From Encephalitozoon hellem ATCC 50504 (Eukaryota; Microsporidia; Unikaryonidae), in assembly GCF_000277815.2 (NCBI RefSeq), contig NC_018480.1, forward strand, positions 124,001 through 188,000: DNA of 64,000 bases. The letters run 5' to 3'. A model generated the notes under the pieces. The model saw nothing but the letters and a program-made list of their open reading frames with translations, was not told the origin of the DNA and made no database searches. Positions 37,431-45,718 of this stretch are shown here, in pieces; positions within the stretch are counted from its first letter, which is position 1; each line of letters starts with the position of its first letter. A program made the position numbers and the translations under genes.

Positions 37431-39983
37431 ATGGTAGATTTTCACATCAGTAAAGTTCATGATCTTATGACAAACCAAAAGAACATCAGGAACATTTCTG
37501 TGATAGCACACGTTGATCATGGAAAGAGTACGTTGACGGATTGCCTCGTTATCAAAGCCAAGATAGTGTCCAAGGATTCTGGAGGAGGAAGGTATATGGA
37601 CTCGCGTGAAGACGAGCAGCAGAGAGGGATCACCATCAAGAGCTCGGCAATATCCCTGCACTTTCAGGTTGAGAAGGATGTTCTGGAGGCATATACAAAG
37701 GAGGGAGATACCAATGGAACTGAATTTCTTATCAATCTGATTGACAGCCCTGGGCACGTGGATTTCAGTAGCGAGGTCACGGCAGCCCTTCGAGTGACTG
37801 ATGGGGCTCTTGTTGTTGTGGACTGTGTAGATGGGATCTGTGTACAAACGGAGACTGTGCTTGGGCAGGCGATGAATGAAAGAATAATCCCTACCCTGGT
37901 TCTCAACAAGCTTGACCGGGCGATCCTGGAATTGGAGTATCCTCAAGAGAAGCTGGGAGAGGTCCTCAGAAGAAGAGTGGAGGGGTTCAATGCAAAGCTG
38001 AGCACCCTGGGGTATAACTTCAAGGTGGATTCGCTGATGCCTGAGAAGAATGAGATTTCGTTCTGCTCTGGGCTTCAGGGATGGGGGTTTACCCTAAGAC
38101 TATTTGCAAGGTTTTACCTTGAGAAGTTCAACATGAGTGGGTTTGAGGGAGAAAGAAAGCTCACGAACTTCCTATGGTCCCACAAGGTGTCTTGTACATC
38201 CGACGACCCGTTTGATCCAAATATCAAGCACATAGCCAAGCCGAATCCTGCAAGATCCCCGTTTGTTGTTTATGTATTGAACCCTATCTACAAGATCAAG
38301 GACCTATGCAACAGCGGGAAAATTGAGGAGATCAAGGAATACTTGAAGTTCTACAAGGTAGATTTCAAGGGGGTGAATCTTACTGGGAGTGGAAAGTCAC
38401 TTTTCAAGGAGGTGATGAAGACATGGCTCCCTGCTGCAGACTGCATTCTAGAACAGATAGCACTGAAGCTCCCGTCTCCGCTACAGAGCCAGAAGCTTCG
38501 ATATGACTACCTCTATGAGGGTCCTGCCGATGATGATGTTGCAAATGCAATCAAGAAATGTGACAGCAGTGCCGATGCACCTGTGACGATGTATGTCTCC
38601 AAGATGATCCCCTCGAATGACAATAGGTTCATAGCATTTGGAAGGGTTTTCTCCGGAAAGATATATCCTGGAATGAAGATTAGGGTTCAAGAACCTGGAT
38701 ACTCACCGACATCAGAGGAACTGTCGAACACCTCCCTGGTCCACAACAAGTCTGTCTTAAGAACTGTTGTGATGATGGGGAGAGGATATAAGGACGTGCC
38801 TGATTGCCCATCAGGAAACATCATAGGGATAGTTGGGATTGACGATTGCTTGAAGAAAACAGGCACGATAACCAACAAGGAAGGGGCATACAACATCAGA
38901 TCGATGAAGTTCTCTGTGTCTCCTGTTGTTAAGGTGGCAGTTTCTGCCAAGAGGCCTGAGGATCTTGGAAAGCTACAGGAGGGTCTTAACAAGCTTGCGC
39001 AGTCTGACCCCCTTTGCCTGGTTGAAAGGAACGACAAGGGCCAGAACACCATAGCATGTGCAGGATCTCTGCATCTTGAGATCTGTCTTAAGGATCTTCA
39101 GGACCAGTATGCTAAGATACCGATTGTTGCCGACGACCCACTGGTGACGTACTTCGAGGGAATAACTTCTACAGTTACTGAGCCCAAGATGACGAAGTCC
39201 GCAAACAAGCATAACAGGATATACATGACTGTTGAGCCTCTGGATGAAAACATAGTTGATAACCTGAAGGATGTCAAGTCTGACCAGATAAAGACGATGG
39301 TAACGAACTTCCGTGAGAAGCTGGAGATAAGAGATGATTGGGTTAAGAAGATATGGTGCTATGCACCCGAGATCAACCCCCTGAATCTTCTTGTGGATGG
39401 AACGAAGGGAATCTCCATCATCAATGAAATCAAGGAGCATGTTAACACTGGGTTCAGGGCTGCAGTCAATGACGGGCCTCTGATCGGGGAGGTGATGCGT
39501 GGTCTCAAGTTTGAACTTAAGGATGCCGTCCTACATGCCGATGCCATCCACAGAGGTATCAATCAGCTGCTTCAGCCGGTCAAGAACCTTTGCAAGGGGC
39601 TTCTTCTTGCAGCTAACCCCATTCTTTACGAGCCCATATACGAGGTCGAGATAACCACACCCAATGACTACTCTGGGGCAGTCACTACGATTCTCCTTTC
39701 CAAAAGAGGAACTGCAGAGGACTTCAAGACGCTTCCTGGAAATGATACAACAATGATAACGGGGACACTTCCAGTAAAGGAGTCCTTCACGTTCAACGAA
39801 GACTTGAAGTCTGGATCAAGAGGAAAGGCCGGCGCATCCATGAGGTTCTCTCACTACAGCACTCTTCCTGGAAGTCTGTCTGATCCAAACTCCTTGATGT
39901 TCAAGACAGTCGAGACGGTTAGGAAGCTCAAGAAAATGAATCCTGCACCTCCAACAGCAGACTCCTTCTTCGATAAGCTTTAA
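37431..39983 (+). CDS. EFT1: Translation elongation factor 2 (EF-2)
   Basis: The 850-residue GTPase has G1 AHVDHGKST, G2/switch region REDEQQRGITIKSS, G3 DSPGHVDF and G4 NKLD, followed by domains II to V. It moves tRNAs and mRNA through the ribosome. The diphthamide histidine is H707 in HADAIHRG. The usual following GGQIIPT stretch is replaced by INQLLQPVKNL, a diverged loop tip, as I recall for this genus. Near the start the protein is KNIRNISVIAHVDHG, typical of eukaryotic EF-2. The C-terminus ends SFFDKL. DPH5 at 31.5 kb should modify it. Confidence 0.98.
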   Translation: MVDFHISKVHDLMTNQKNIRNISVIAHVDHGKSTLTDCLVIKAKIVSKDSGGGRYMDSREDEQQRGITIKSSAISLHFQVEKDVLEAYTKEGDTNGTEFLINLIDSPGHVDFSSEVTAALRVTDGALVVVDCVDGICVQTETVLGQAMNERIIPTLVLNKLDRAILELEYPQEKLGEVLRRRVEGFNAKLSTLGYNFKVDSLMPEKNEISFCSGLQGWGFTLRLFARFYLEKFNMSGFEGERKLTNFLWSHKVSCTSDDPFDPNIKHIAKPNPARSPFVVYVLNPIYKIKDLCNSGKIEEIKEYLKFYKVDFKGVNLTGSGKSLFKEVMKTWLPAADCILEQIALKLPSPLQSQKLRYDYLYEGPADDDVANAIKKCDSSADAPVTMYVSKMIPSNDNRFIAFGRVFSGKIYPGMKIRVQEPGYSPTSEELSNTSLVHNKSVLRTVVMMGRGYKDVPDCPSGNIIGIVGIDDCLKKTGTITNKEGAYNIRSMKFSVSPVVKVAVSAKRPEDLGKLQEGLNKLAQSDPLCLVERNDKGQNTIACAGSLHLEICLKDLQDQYAKIPIVADDPLVTYFEGITSTVTEPKMTKSANKHNRIYMTVEPLDENIVDNLKDVKSDQIKTMVTNFREKLEIRDDWVKKIWCYAPEINPLNLLVDGTKGISIINEIKEHVNTGFRAAVNDGPLIGEVMRGLKFELKDAVLHADAIHRGINQLLQPVKNLCKGLLLAANPILYEPIYEVEITTPNDYSGAVTTILLSKRGTAEDFKTLPGNDTTMITGTLPVKESFTFNEDLKSGSRGKAGASMRFSHYSTLPGSLSDPNSLMFKTVETVRKLKKMNPAPPTADSFFDKL

Positions 39984-40076
39984 TAAAAAGTTATTGGATT
40001 ATTCAGAAAGCCCCATCCTCTTTATTTGTACTGGCCATTGGATGGAGGAAATTAATATGGCTCATACATGGCATCC

Positions 40077-40364
40077 CTACTCCTTGCTCTTAAACTGTTC
40101 CATGTTCTTCAGGAACTCAAACTTCGGGTTGGATTCTATAGCCCTATTGATAAACTCAGGAGACATCCTTGATGAATTCTTCTTTTTAGCCTCTCTGAGT
40201 GTGAGCTCCACTATCTCTGTGAGAAACATCTCAATGGCTTTGCTCGCAACAACAGGTACAGAAGCACCTATCTTTCCTATATCCTCGTTCAGCTGCATTA
40301 TCCTTTTTAACCTTGATATGGGGAATCTCGTTAACTTCCTCTTTTGAGACTCTTGTCTAGGCAT
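40077..40364 (-). CDS. BUR6: NC2-alpha (DRAP1) histone-fold transcription repressor
   Basis: The 95-residue protein is a bare histone fold: TRFPISRLKRIMQLNEDIGK, then ASVPVVASKAIEMFLTEIV, then the third helix MSPEFINRAIESNPKFEFLK. Human DRAP1 has the same order, for example RIKKIMQTDEEIGK and PVIISRALELFL. It pairs with NC2-beta to hold TBP on promoters and block TFIIB. HAP5/NF-YC is the alternative, but the FDFLK-type end favours NC2-alpha. Its ATG overlaps a 20-base block also found upstream of NOT1. The stop faces EF-2. Confidence 0.87.
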   Translation of the reverse strand: MPRQESQKRKLTRFPISRLKRIMQLNEDIGKIGASVPVVASKAIEMFLTEIVELTLREAKKKNSSRMSPEFINRAIESNPKFEFLKNMEQFKSKE

Positions 40365-40382
40365 TGTTTACCCCTTCTGTTC
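40363..40382 (-). promoter_or_regulatory. 20-base block at the NC2-alpha start, identical to one upstream of NOT1
   Basis: Read on the minus strand the block gives GGGG, then GTAAACA, then runs into the NC2-alpha ATG. The GGGG run fits the start-signal class, and GTAAACA fits a forkhead site. The identical 20 bases are at 25856-25875. Confidence 0.4.
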
Positions 40383-40472
40383 TTGGGGCTTTAACAAAGA
40401 TCAAACAGAGAGAAACGTAGCCGTATCTACCCCTCTCCACCTACAAGTATTGGCAGGATTTTAGATCCCAGA

Positions 40473-40826
40473 ATGGATAGAGAGATCCTAAGACACAGAG
40501 TATTGGTAACCATCAGCAAATCATCGCTCTTCAGATTTGTCGAAAATGTTTTGGAAGAAGGCAAGATAGCTGCAATTGCAAGAAACATCTCGGAATATTT
40601 ATTAAACAGCAAGTACAGCAAGGAAAGGGCTCTTGGACACATATCGGACTATTTAGAAGAAGAGCTCGAGAATTCTGGAATAGATATAGAAGATGGCGTC
40701 GACGGCGTAGCACTTGCCGTTCTATTCGTGTATGAAGAACTCCTCGAAAACGAGTCGAAGTTCTTTTCAAAGATCCAAGAGAAGTCAACTCAGGTAACTC
40801 CCCTCTCTGATTCAGAGGAAGAATGA
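40473..40826 (+). CDS. Unknown helical protein with acidic tail
   Basis: The ATG follows a CCC run four bases upstream, and the 117-residue frame ends 8 bases before the stop of the SF3B2 gene on the other strand. The tight fit supports a real gene. The product is predicted helical (ISKSSLFRFVENVLEEGKIA, ISEYLLNSKYSKERALGHIS), has no cysteine or membrane segment, and ends SDSEEE, a possible casein kinase 2 site. A small nuclear or chromatin subunit would fit this composition, but I do not recognise the family. Confidence 0.7.
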   Translation: MDREILRHRVLVTISKSSLFRFVENVLEEGKIAAIARNISEYLLNSKYSKERALGHISDYLEEELENSGIDIEDGVDGVALAVLFVYEELLENESKFFSKIQEKSTQVTPLSDSEEE

Positions 40827-40834
40827 CACCGATC

Positions 40835-41815
40835 TCAGAATCTAATGCTTTTATAAAGCTTCTCCTTCTTAGCTTTTCTTTTTCCTTCTGTCTCTTCCTT
40901 CGCAGCTGTCTCTGCTATAGGAGACACATCCTGAACAACTTCGTTGCTTACTACAACTCTTTCTTCAAAGTCTTCAACATATACAGGCTTAGTGTATTGG
41001 TTCTGATCATTGTAGATGACTCCAATGCCTTCGTTGGAAGTATTCTTCTTGGATACCTCATCACTAATATCAAATAAAGGCTCTCCCCAGCCTAGAGGTT
41101 GGTATCCATACGAGCATCCTTCGGGTATGGGTGCATTCAATCCTGGAATCTTTGCATCCGGATAAGACGGTGGCATCCCGTGCTTCTGCATATTGAAAAG
41201 CCATGGAGGCGGTGTGACTTCATCGATTCCCAGAGCCTCCATCAGATCACTGCTTATTATCCCTGGTAAGCATACATCCACGGTATCAGCGCCTGGCTCG
41301 AAGAACTCCCCGTAGCTGCGGAGGCGTGGCTTTTCTTTCTTCAAGAAGAAAGCCTCGTACAGCATCTGCTGGTCTATCAAAGATCTTCCAAGCTTTGGAT
41401 GCAACTTCTCTTTTATCCTTTCTCTAAGACTCATCCCGGATTCCTTCTCTTTCATCATTTTTCTTAGCTCCGGAATCCCTGTTTTCACCACATTGCTAGG
41501 GATCCTATAGCTAGGCTTGTGATACGAGCGCTCAAACATCCTTCCAGAGCTTGATTTCCAGTGTCTGGGAACAGGGACGCCTCCCCGCCCTTTCATTTCA
41601 TTATGAGGTATCGGATCTAGGCATGTTGTGTCTTCAAGCTCGAAAAGCTCCGGATATGGAACAATAAGCTTGAGATCCTCATATCTATGCTGCAGGACTC
41701 TTCTCTTCCTCTGCCTCTTGTTTAAGATACCTCTTAGCGGTCTTATACTGTGGATGAATCCGTATTCATCATCAACGCCAATCTTCATATGGGCTCTTGA
41801 TTTTGCATTGTCCAT
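40835..41815 (-). CDS. CUS1: Splicing factor 3B subunit 2 (SAP145/Cus1)
   Basis: The 326-residue protein contains the DUF382 region (VPVPRHWKSSSGRMFERSYH, then YRIPSNVVKTGIPELR, LRERIKEKLHPKLGR, LYEAFF) and the PSP motif PPPWLFNMQKHGMPPSYPDA followed by KIPGLNAPIPEG and YGYQPLGWGEPLFD. Both are hallmarks of SF3B2/Cus1, which anchors U2 snRNP at the branch site. Its presence fits the retention of a few introns in this genus. Half of the yeast and human N-terminal regions are absent. The start codon lies 7 bases from the start codon of the kinase on the opposite strand. Confidence 0.95.
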   Translation of the reverse strand: MDNAKSRAHMKIGVDDEYGFIHSIRPLRGILNKRQRKRRVLQHRYEDLKLIVPYPELFELEDTTCLDPIPHNEMKGRGGVPVPRHWKSSSGRMFERSYHKPSYRIPSNVVKTGIPELRKMMKEKESGMSLRERIKEKLHPKLGRSLIDQQMLYEAFFLKKEKPRLRSYGEFFEPGADTVDVCLPGIISSDLMEALGIDEVTPPPWLFNMQKHGMPPSYPDAKIPGLNAPIPEGCSYGYQPLGWGEPLFDISDEVSKKNTSNEGIGVIYNDQNQYTKPVYVEDFEERVVVSNEVVQDVSPIAETAAKEETEGKRKAKKEKLYKSIRF

Positions 41816-41822
41816 TCATGCT

Positions 41823-42614
41823 ATGAAAAGATTCAGATTCATAAGAAAGCTTAGCAGAGGAGCGCATGGGACAGTGTATCTTTTTGAAACAACAGACTCC
41901 AGGAAGGAAAGGGTGGCATGCAAGTCTATTCTTTGGAAGTACAGAAAACATGCAGAAAGAGAAATCAGGATGTTGTCTTCAATGTCACATAAGAGGATAG
42001 TAAGGCTTCTGGACTTTTTCCCGAGAGATTTTGGAATATTCATCATTCTTGAGTATATGAGCTGTGGAAGCTTGCATGAAGCAATAATCCAGTTTGCAGA
42101 GAATAAATGCAAGGCCAGTGGCTATCTGGCGTGGTCTGTGTTGGCACAGATTGCAGAGGCCTTGTGCTATTTACACAGCAAGCAGATTGTCCACAGGGAT
42201 GTAAAGCCATCAAACATCCTTATGGGGCGGATTTCATCGCAGAACTCGGGATCGGTTCAATTTAAGCTTTGCGATTTCAGCATAGCAAAGAGACTTCACA
42301 AAGAAAGCGGGGCATACGGGATTGCAGGGACACCTGCATATATGGCACCCGAGGTTGTGTCCGGGGAGCATTACGACTTTTCGGCGGATGTATGGAGCTT
42401 GGGCGTTTCCATATATGAACTGTTGACCTTGAAAAAGCCTTTCGAGGGAAGGAGCAAGAATGAACTCTTCGAAATGATAAAACAGGCAAAGCTCCCACAG
42501 GTTGTGTGTGCAGACATCGAGTTGGAAAGGCTGATCAGGAGATGTCTGTCAAGAAACAACAGAATAACATCTGGAGAAATCCACGATAACAAGAGAGTTA
42601 GAGCACATCTCTAG
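41823..42614 (+). CDS. NEK-like serine/threonine kinase with DFS in place of DFG
   Basis: The first usable ATG gives a 263-residue kinase domain with almost no flanks: loop LSRGAHGTVYLF, VACKSI with K34, HRDVKPSNIL (124-133), DFSIAKRL (151-158) and GTPAYMAPEVVSGE. The layout fits the NEK/NIMA and related groups of mitotic kinases, though other families such as AAK1-like are possible. Serine 153 replaces the DFG glycine while the metal-binding aspartate is kept, so activity may persist with altered regulation. Only 7 bases separate this start from the divergent SF3B2 start, so promoter elements must lie inside each other's coding sequence. Confidence 0.87.
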   Translation: MKRFRFIRKLSRGAHGTVYLFETTDSRKERVACKSILWKYRKHAEREIRMLSSMSHKRIVRLLDFFPRDFGIFIILEYMSCGSLHEAIIQFAENKCKASGYLAWSVLAQIAEALCYLHSKQIVHRDVKPSNILMGRISSQNSGSVQFKLCDFSIAKRLHKESGAYGIAGTPAYMAPEVVSGEHYDFSADVWSLGVSIYELLTLKKPFEGRSKNELFEMIKQAKLPQVVCADIELERLIRRCLSRNNRITSGEIHDNKRVRAHL

Positions 42615-42636
42615 GTGCCAAGGGCTAGGCAGAGAA

Positions 42637-42786
42637 ATGCTGGAAGATTCTCGAGAGCGAGGGATCACACAAATATCGATAAATGCAGCCATAAACTCTA
42701 GGATACACATTTATGGAGCAAGGTGTCATCCTTATGGAACAAGTAATCCAATAAGAAACATCATGCTGGTTTCAGGTAGAAAATAA
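42637..42786 (+). CDS. Doubtful 49-codon ORF in the kinase to zinc-transporter gap
   Basis: An ATG-started frame fills most of a 195-base gap on the same strand as both neighbours. The product has no membrane segment, cysteine motif or family resemblance that I can see. Chance ORFs of this length are expected, and no CCC run precedes its ATG. It is listed only so that the gap is described. Confidence 0.15.
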   Translation: MLEDSRERGITQISINAAINSRIHIYGARCHPYGTSNPIRNIMLVSGRK

Positions 42787-42809
42787 AAAAAGTCTGCTAC
42801 AACTTAAAA

Positions 42810-43814
42810 ATGCACAGCAGAAAGAATTCGACGCAATGCTCGCACATGACTTGTTCAAATGATGCAGACATAAAGAAAATATCCAAGGTGCTGTTTATTA
42901 TTCTAATGTTCATGTTTCTGGAGTTGTGGGGTCACTGGAAGACAAACAGCCTGTCTCTATTAGCAGACTCACTCCATTTACTTGTAGACATACTCGGGTT
43001 TATAGTCAGCCTTCTTTCATTAAGTTGGGCAAAAAAGCCTTCCAGCAAGAGAATGACGTTTGGATACCATAGGATAGAGATCATTGGGTCCCTGGTCTCT
43101 ATCGGGCTTATCTGGGCAGCCGTAGGATATCTTGCAATCGAGTCGTTCCACAAGTACCTTCATCCAAGCGAAATCGACGGAGGGATGTTCTTCACCATAG
43201 CTGTGGTTGGATTTTTTGTAAACTGCATATGTGTGTATGTTCTCCATTATGACGAGTACCAGCATAAGCTCAAACACAAAAATCTGAACATCCGGGCTAC
43301 CTATGTGCATGTGGTTGGGGATCTTATCCAATCGGTGGGTGTGATAATTGCAGGGATGGTGACATATTTCTATCCATCAAAAGCGATTGTTGATGTGGTC
43401 TGTACTATGTTCTTTTCCATACTTGTTCTAGTATCCACGGGGTTTGTGCTAAAGGATGGTGTCCGTATACTAGCAGAAGGAGCGCCTACAGATCTTGATA
43501 TTGACGGGATGAGGGCAGACATTCTAGAAGTGGAGAACGTTTATAAAATTGTCGACCTATATGCATGGTCAATATCCATGAACAGAAGCGCTGTATCCAT
43601 TAAGGTACTAGCTGACGAGATACTGATCAGCGACTACGAAAACATCCTAATGGAGGTGAATCACATACTTAAGGCAAAGTACCTTGTAGATATAGTAATC
43701 ATACAGATAGACACGCCCAACTCCTTTTATAGAGACAGAGGGTTTGTCGTTGATGGAGTCATGATTGATTTGAAAGCTCTTGAAACGCCAGGGATGATGA
43801 TTCCAGAAGCCTAG
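42810..43814 (+). CDS. Cation diffusion facilitator (zinc transporter, ZnT/ZRC1 family)
   Basis: The 334-residue protein has six membrane segments. TM2 carries LLADSLHLLVDILG and TM5 VHVVGDLIQSVGVI, the paired His/Asp residues that make the transport site of CDF proteins. The first lumenal loops and the TFGYHRIEIIGSL segment after TM2 match eukaryotic ZnTs. The C-terminal cytosolic domain (DLDIDGMRADILEVENVYKI onward) is the usual ferredoxin-like dimer domain. The His-rich loop between TM4 and TM5 is short (HYDEYQHKLKHKN). It likely moves zinc into a vacuole or the secretory path in exchange for protons. Confidence 0.92.
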   Translation: MHSRKNSTQCSHMTCSNDADIKKISKVLFIILMFMFLELWGHWKTNSLSLLADSLHLLVDILGFIVSLLSLSWAKKPSSKRMTFGYHRIEIIGSLVSIGLIWAAVGYLAIESFHKYLHPSEIDGGMFFTIAVVGFFVNCICVYVLHYDEYQHKLKHKNLNIRATYVHVVGDLIQSVGVIIAGMVTYFYPSKAIVDVVCTMFFSILVLVSTGFVLKDGVRILAEGAPTDLDIDGMRADILEVENVYKIVDLYAWSISMNRSAVSIKVLADEILISDYENILMEVNHILKAKYLVDIVIIQIDTPNSFYRDRGFVVDGVMIDLKALETPGMMIPEA

Positions 43815-43891
43815 TATTGCCTTCGTGTCGTTGAGAAGAGTGTTCTTTGGCAGCATGCCAAGCAGACTTAAGAAAATGTCTCTACCCCGGA

Positions 43892-44563
43892 ATGCAACTG
43901 AAAAACATTAAGAAAGGCCTTTACAGACAAAGAGCTCATGCGAATCCGTTCAAGGACAGTAACATTGTTATTCCTTCAAGCCCACAGTCTGTTGACTGGT
44001 CCTCCTACTTTGAGTCGAATAAAAGGCCGGATTTCGTTGACATAGGATGTGGATACGGAAAGTTTCTTATGAAGGTTGCTGAGAAGAACCCAGGGCATAA
44101 TGTACTAGGGCTTGAAATTAGAGACAAAGTGTGCGAGTACGTTAGAGCAAGCATAGAAAACCTAGGGATTCCAAATGCTGGGGTCATGAGAACAAACGCG
44201 TTGATCTTTCTGCCCAATATCTTCGGTGGAGGTCAGCTGTCCAAGATTTTTATCTTGTTTCCTGATCCCCACTTCAAAAAAAGGAAGCAAAAGGGGCGCA
44301 TTGTGTGCCAACAGATGATGGAGATTTATGAGTATTTGCTGAAGAACAGAGGGAGATTATATATATCTACCGACGTGGAGGAGTTGTTCGACTACATGGT
44401 GGGTGTTATTTCAGCACACAGAGGATTCAGGCCGCTAACCGAGGAAGAGATGAATGAAGATCCACTATTCTGCATGACTTCCAGGGATACGGATGAAGCT
44501 CTAAGAGCTGGGGTCAAGACAGGGAAGGTGTTTTCCAAGGTTTTTGAAATAAAGAAAGATTGA
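43892..44563 (+). CDS. TRM8: tRNA (guanine-N7)-methyltransferase TRM8
   Basis: The 223-residue enzyme has the SAM motif DFVDIGCGYGKFLMKVAE, LGLEIRDKV, and the catalytic segment FILFPDPHFKKRKQKGRIV, all close to TrmB/Trm8. It makes m7G46 in the variable loop of tRNAs with Trm82. The ATG at MQLKNIKKGLY is used because CCCC lies just upstream. Fifteen further codons upstream are open, starting only at TTG. The next gene's frame touches its stop codon. Confidence 0.95.
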   Translation: MQLKNIKKGLYRQRAHANPFKDSNIVIPSSPQSVDWSSYFESNKRPDFVDIGCGYGKFLMKVAEKNPGHNVLGLEIRDKVCEYVRASIENLGIPNAGVMRTNALIFLPNIFGGGQLSKIFILFPDPHFKKRKQKGRIVCQQMMEIYEYLLKNRGRLYISTDVEELFDYMVGVISAHRGFRPLTEEEMNEDPLFCMTSRDTDEALRAGVKTGKVFSKVFEIKKD

Positions 44564-44643
44564 TGCCACTCCTTTTACTTTCCACCAGGAGACTGTCAAA
44601 TGGTGTTATCTCCTTTGAAATACTTTCTGGCGCAGTAGCCCCA

Positions 44644-45576
44644 ATGGGAAATGATAAGACGGTTGTGGAACTGCTTTTCATACTGTCTCTCCTGAGCCTT
44701 TCTCTGACATTTTTTCCAGGGCTCATAAAGGATTCTGTAGATGAGGTAGGGTATTTTAGAGGAAACAGAGCTTCAGAATGTTTTAATGTTTTAGGAATAC
44801 CAGGAGAAGGCGGGATTGAGTTCTACTCCGCATACGGCAGTATTGGGGACATCAGAATCAGGGACATTCCGCATGGATCTCCAATCACCGAAGCCATTCA
44901 CGATCTTCATAGGAGTAAGAAGAGATTCACGATTCATATTAACTCAAGAACAAAAAATGTACAGATATATTCACAGTGTGTGCTTCCTAGATACATCTTT
45001 AAGGTCAAAGAGGTGCCGAGAATGAACCTGCCGCTCACTGAGGTAATCAAAGCGTTGGACATGCTCTATCTTTCAAACGGGCCCATGGACCAAAAACTGA
45101 TACAAACAATAGTATATCTAGGACTGAGAGGAAGCTTGGAAGACAAGTTGATTATTCTTTATGAGAGTATGCTTGTTCTTATCAACGAGGAGAAACAAAT
45201 GATCTTTTTTGATATCGATCTCGAACATTTGTTTGGTATGATGCTTGGAGGGGGCACCTCCTGGAAGGGCGAGAAGAAGAACGGGCCGAATCGGCTTCTG
45301 GTCGCCTTTAAGATAGAGTCCAACATGCTTTTCTTTTACGATCCTCTGAATGACAGACGAGGACTTGGAAAGAAGATGGCTGGAAACACCTTAGCAAAGG
45401 GGGCGATAAAGCTTTTCCCTTCGCCAAGAGACATCCAAATAAAGAATGCTGTGGGCAGAGACGACTACGGCAATCTGTGCGTGTTAGTAACCGACGAAGA
45501 AAGAAAGGAGGGAATGCTCGTCCTGGAAAAGCTGATTATAGACCCCATTAGGCCCAACGACTCTTCCTTCTTTTGA
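44644..45576 (+). CDS. Unknown protein with N-terminal signal or anchor
   Basis: The chosen ATG has CCCC at one base upstream and gives 310 residues. Another ATG at 44563, overlapping the TRM8 stop, would add 27. Residues 8-28 (VELLFILSLLSLSLTFFPGL) form a signal peptide or anchor. The rest looks globular, with beta-type stretches (FTIHINSRTKNVQIYSQC, LLVAFKIESNMLFFYDPL) and few cysteines. I do not recognise a family. Export or ER residence is inferred. It lies between TRM8 and a hexokinase with a signal peptide, on the same strand. Confidence 0.7.
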   Translation: MGNDKTVVELLFILSLLSLSLTFFPGLIKDSVDEVGYFRGNRASECFNVLGIPGEGGIEFYSAYGSIGDIRIRDIPHGSPITEAIHDLHRSKKRFTIHINSRTKNVQIYSQCVLPRYIFKVKEVPRMNLPLTEVIKALDMLYLSNGPMDQKLIQTIVYLGLRGSLEDKLIILYESMLVLINEEKQMIFFDIDLEHLFGMMLGGGTSWKGEKKNGPNRLLVAFKIESNMLFFYDPLNDRRGLGKKMAGNTLAKGAIKLFPSPRDIQIKNAVGRDDYGNLCVLVTDEERKEGMLVLEKLIIDPIRPNDSSFF

Positions 45577-45718
45577 CGGGAGATTGGAGAGTGTATCACC
45601 AGCCTGTTGCAATACTCTATCAGGACATTTCAGGATTGCCTGAATAATATAATTTCCACATTAAAGTTATTAATTAAATTTTAAGATCGAATATAAGGTA
45701 GATGTGTATCATCCTTGA

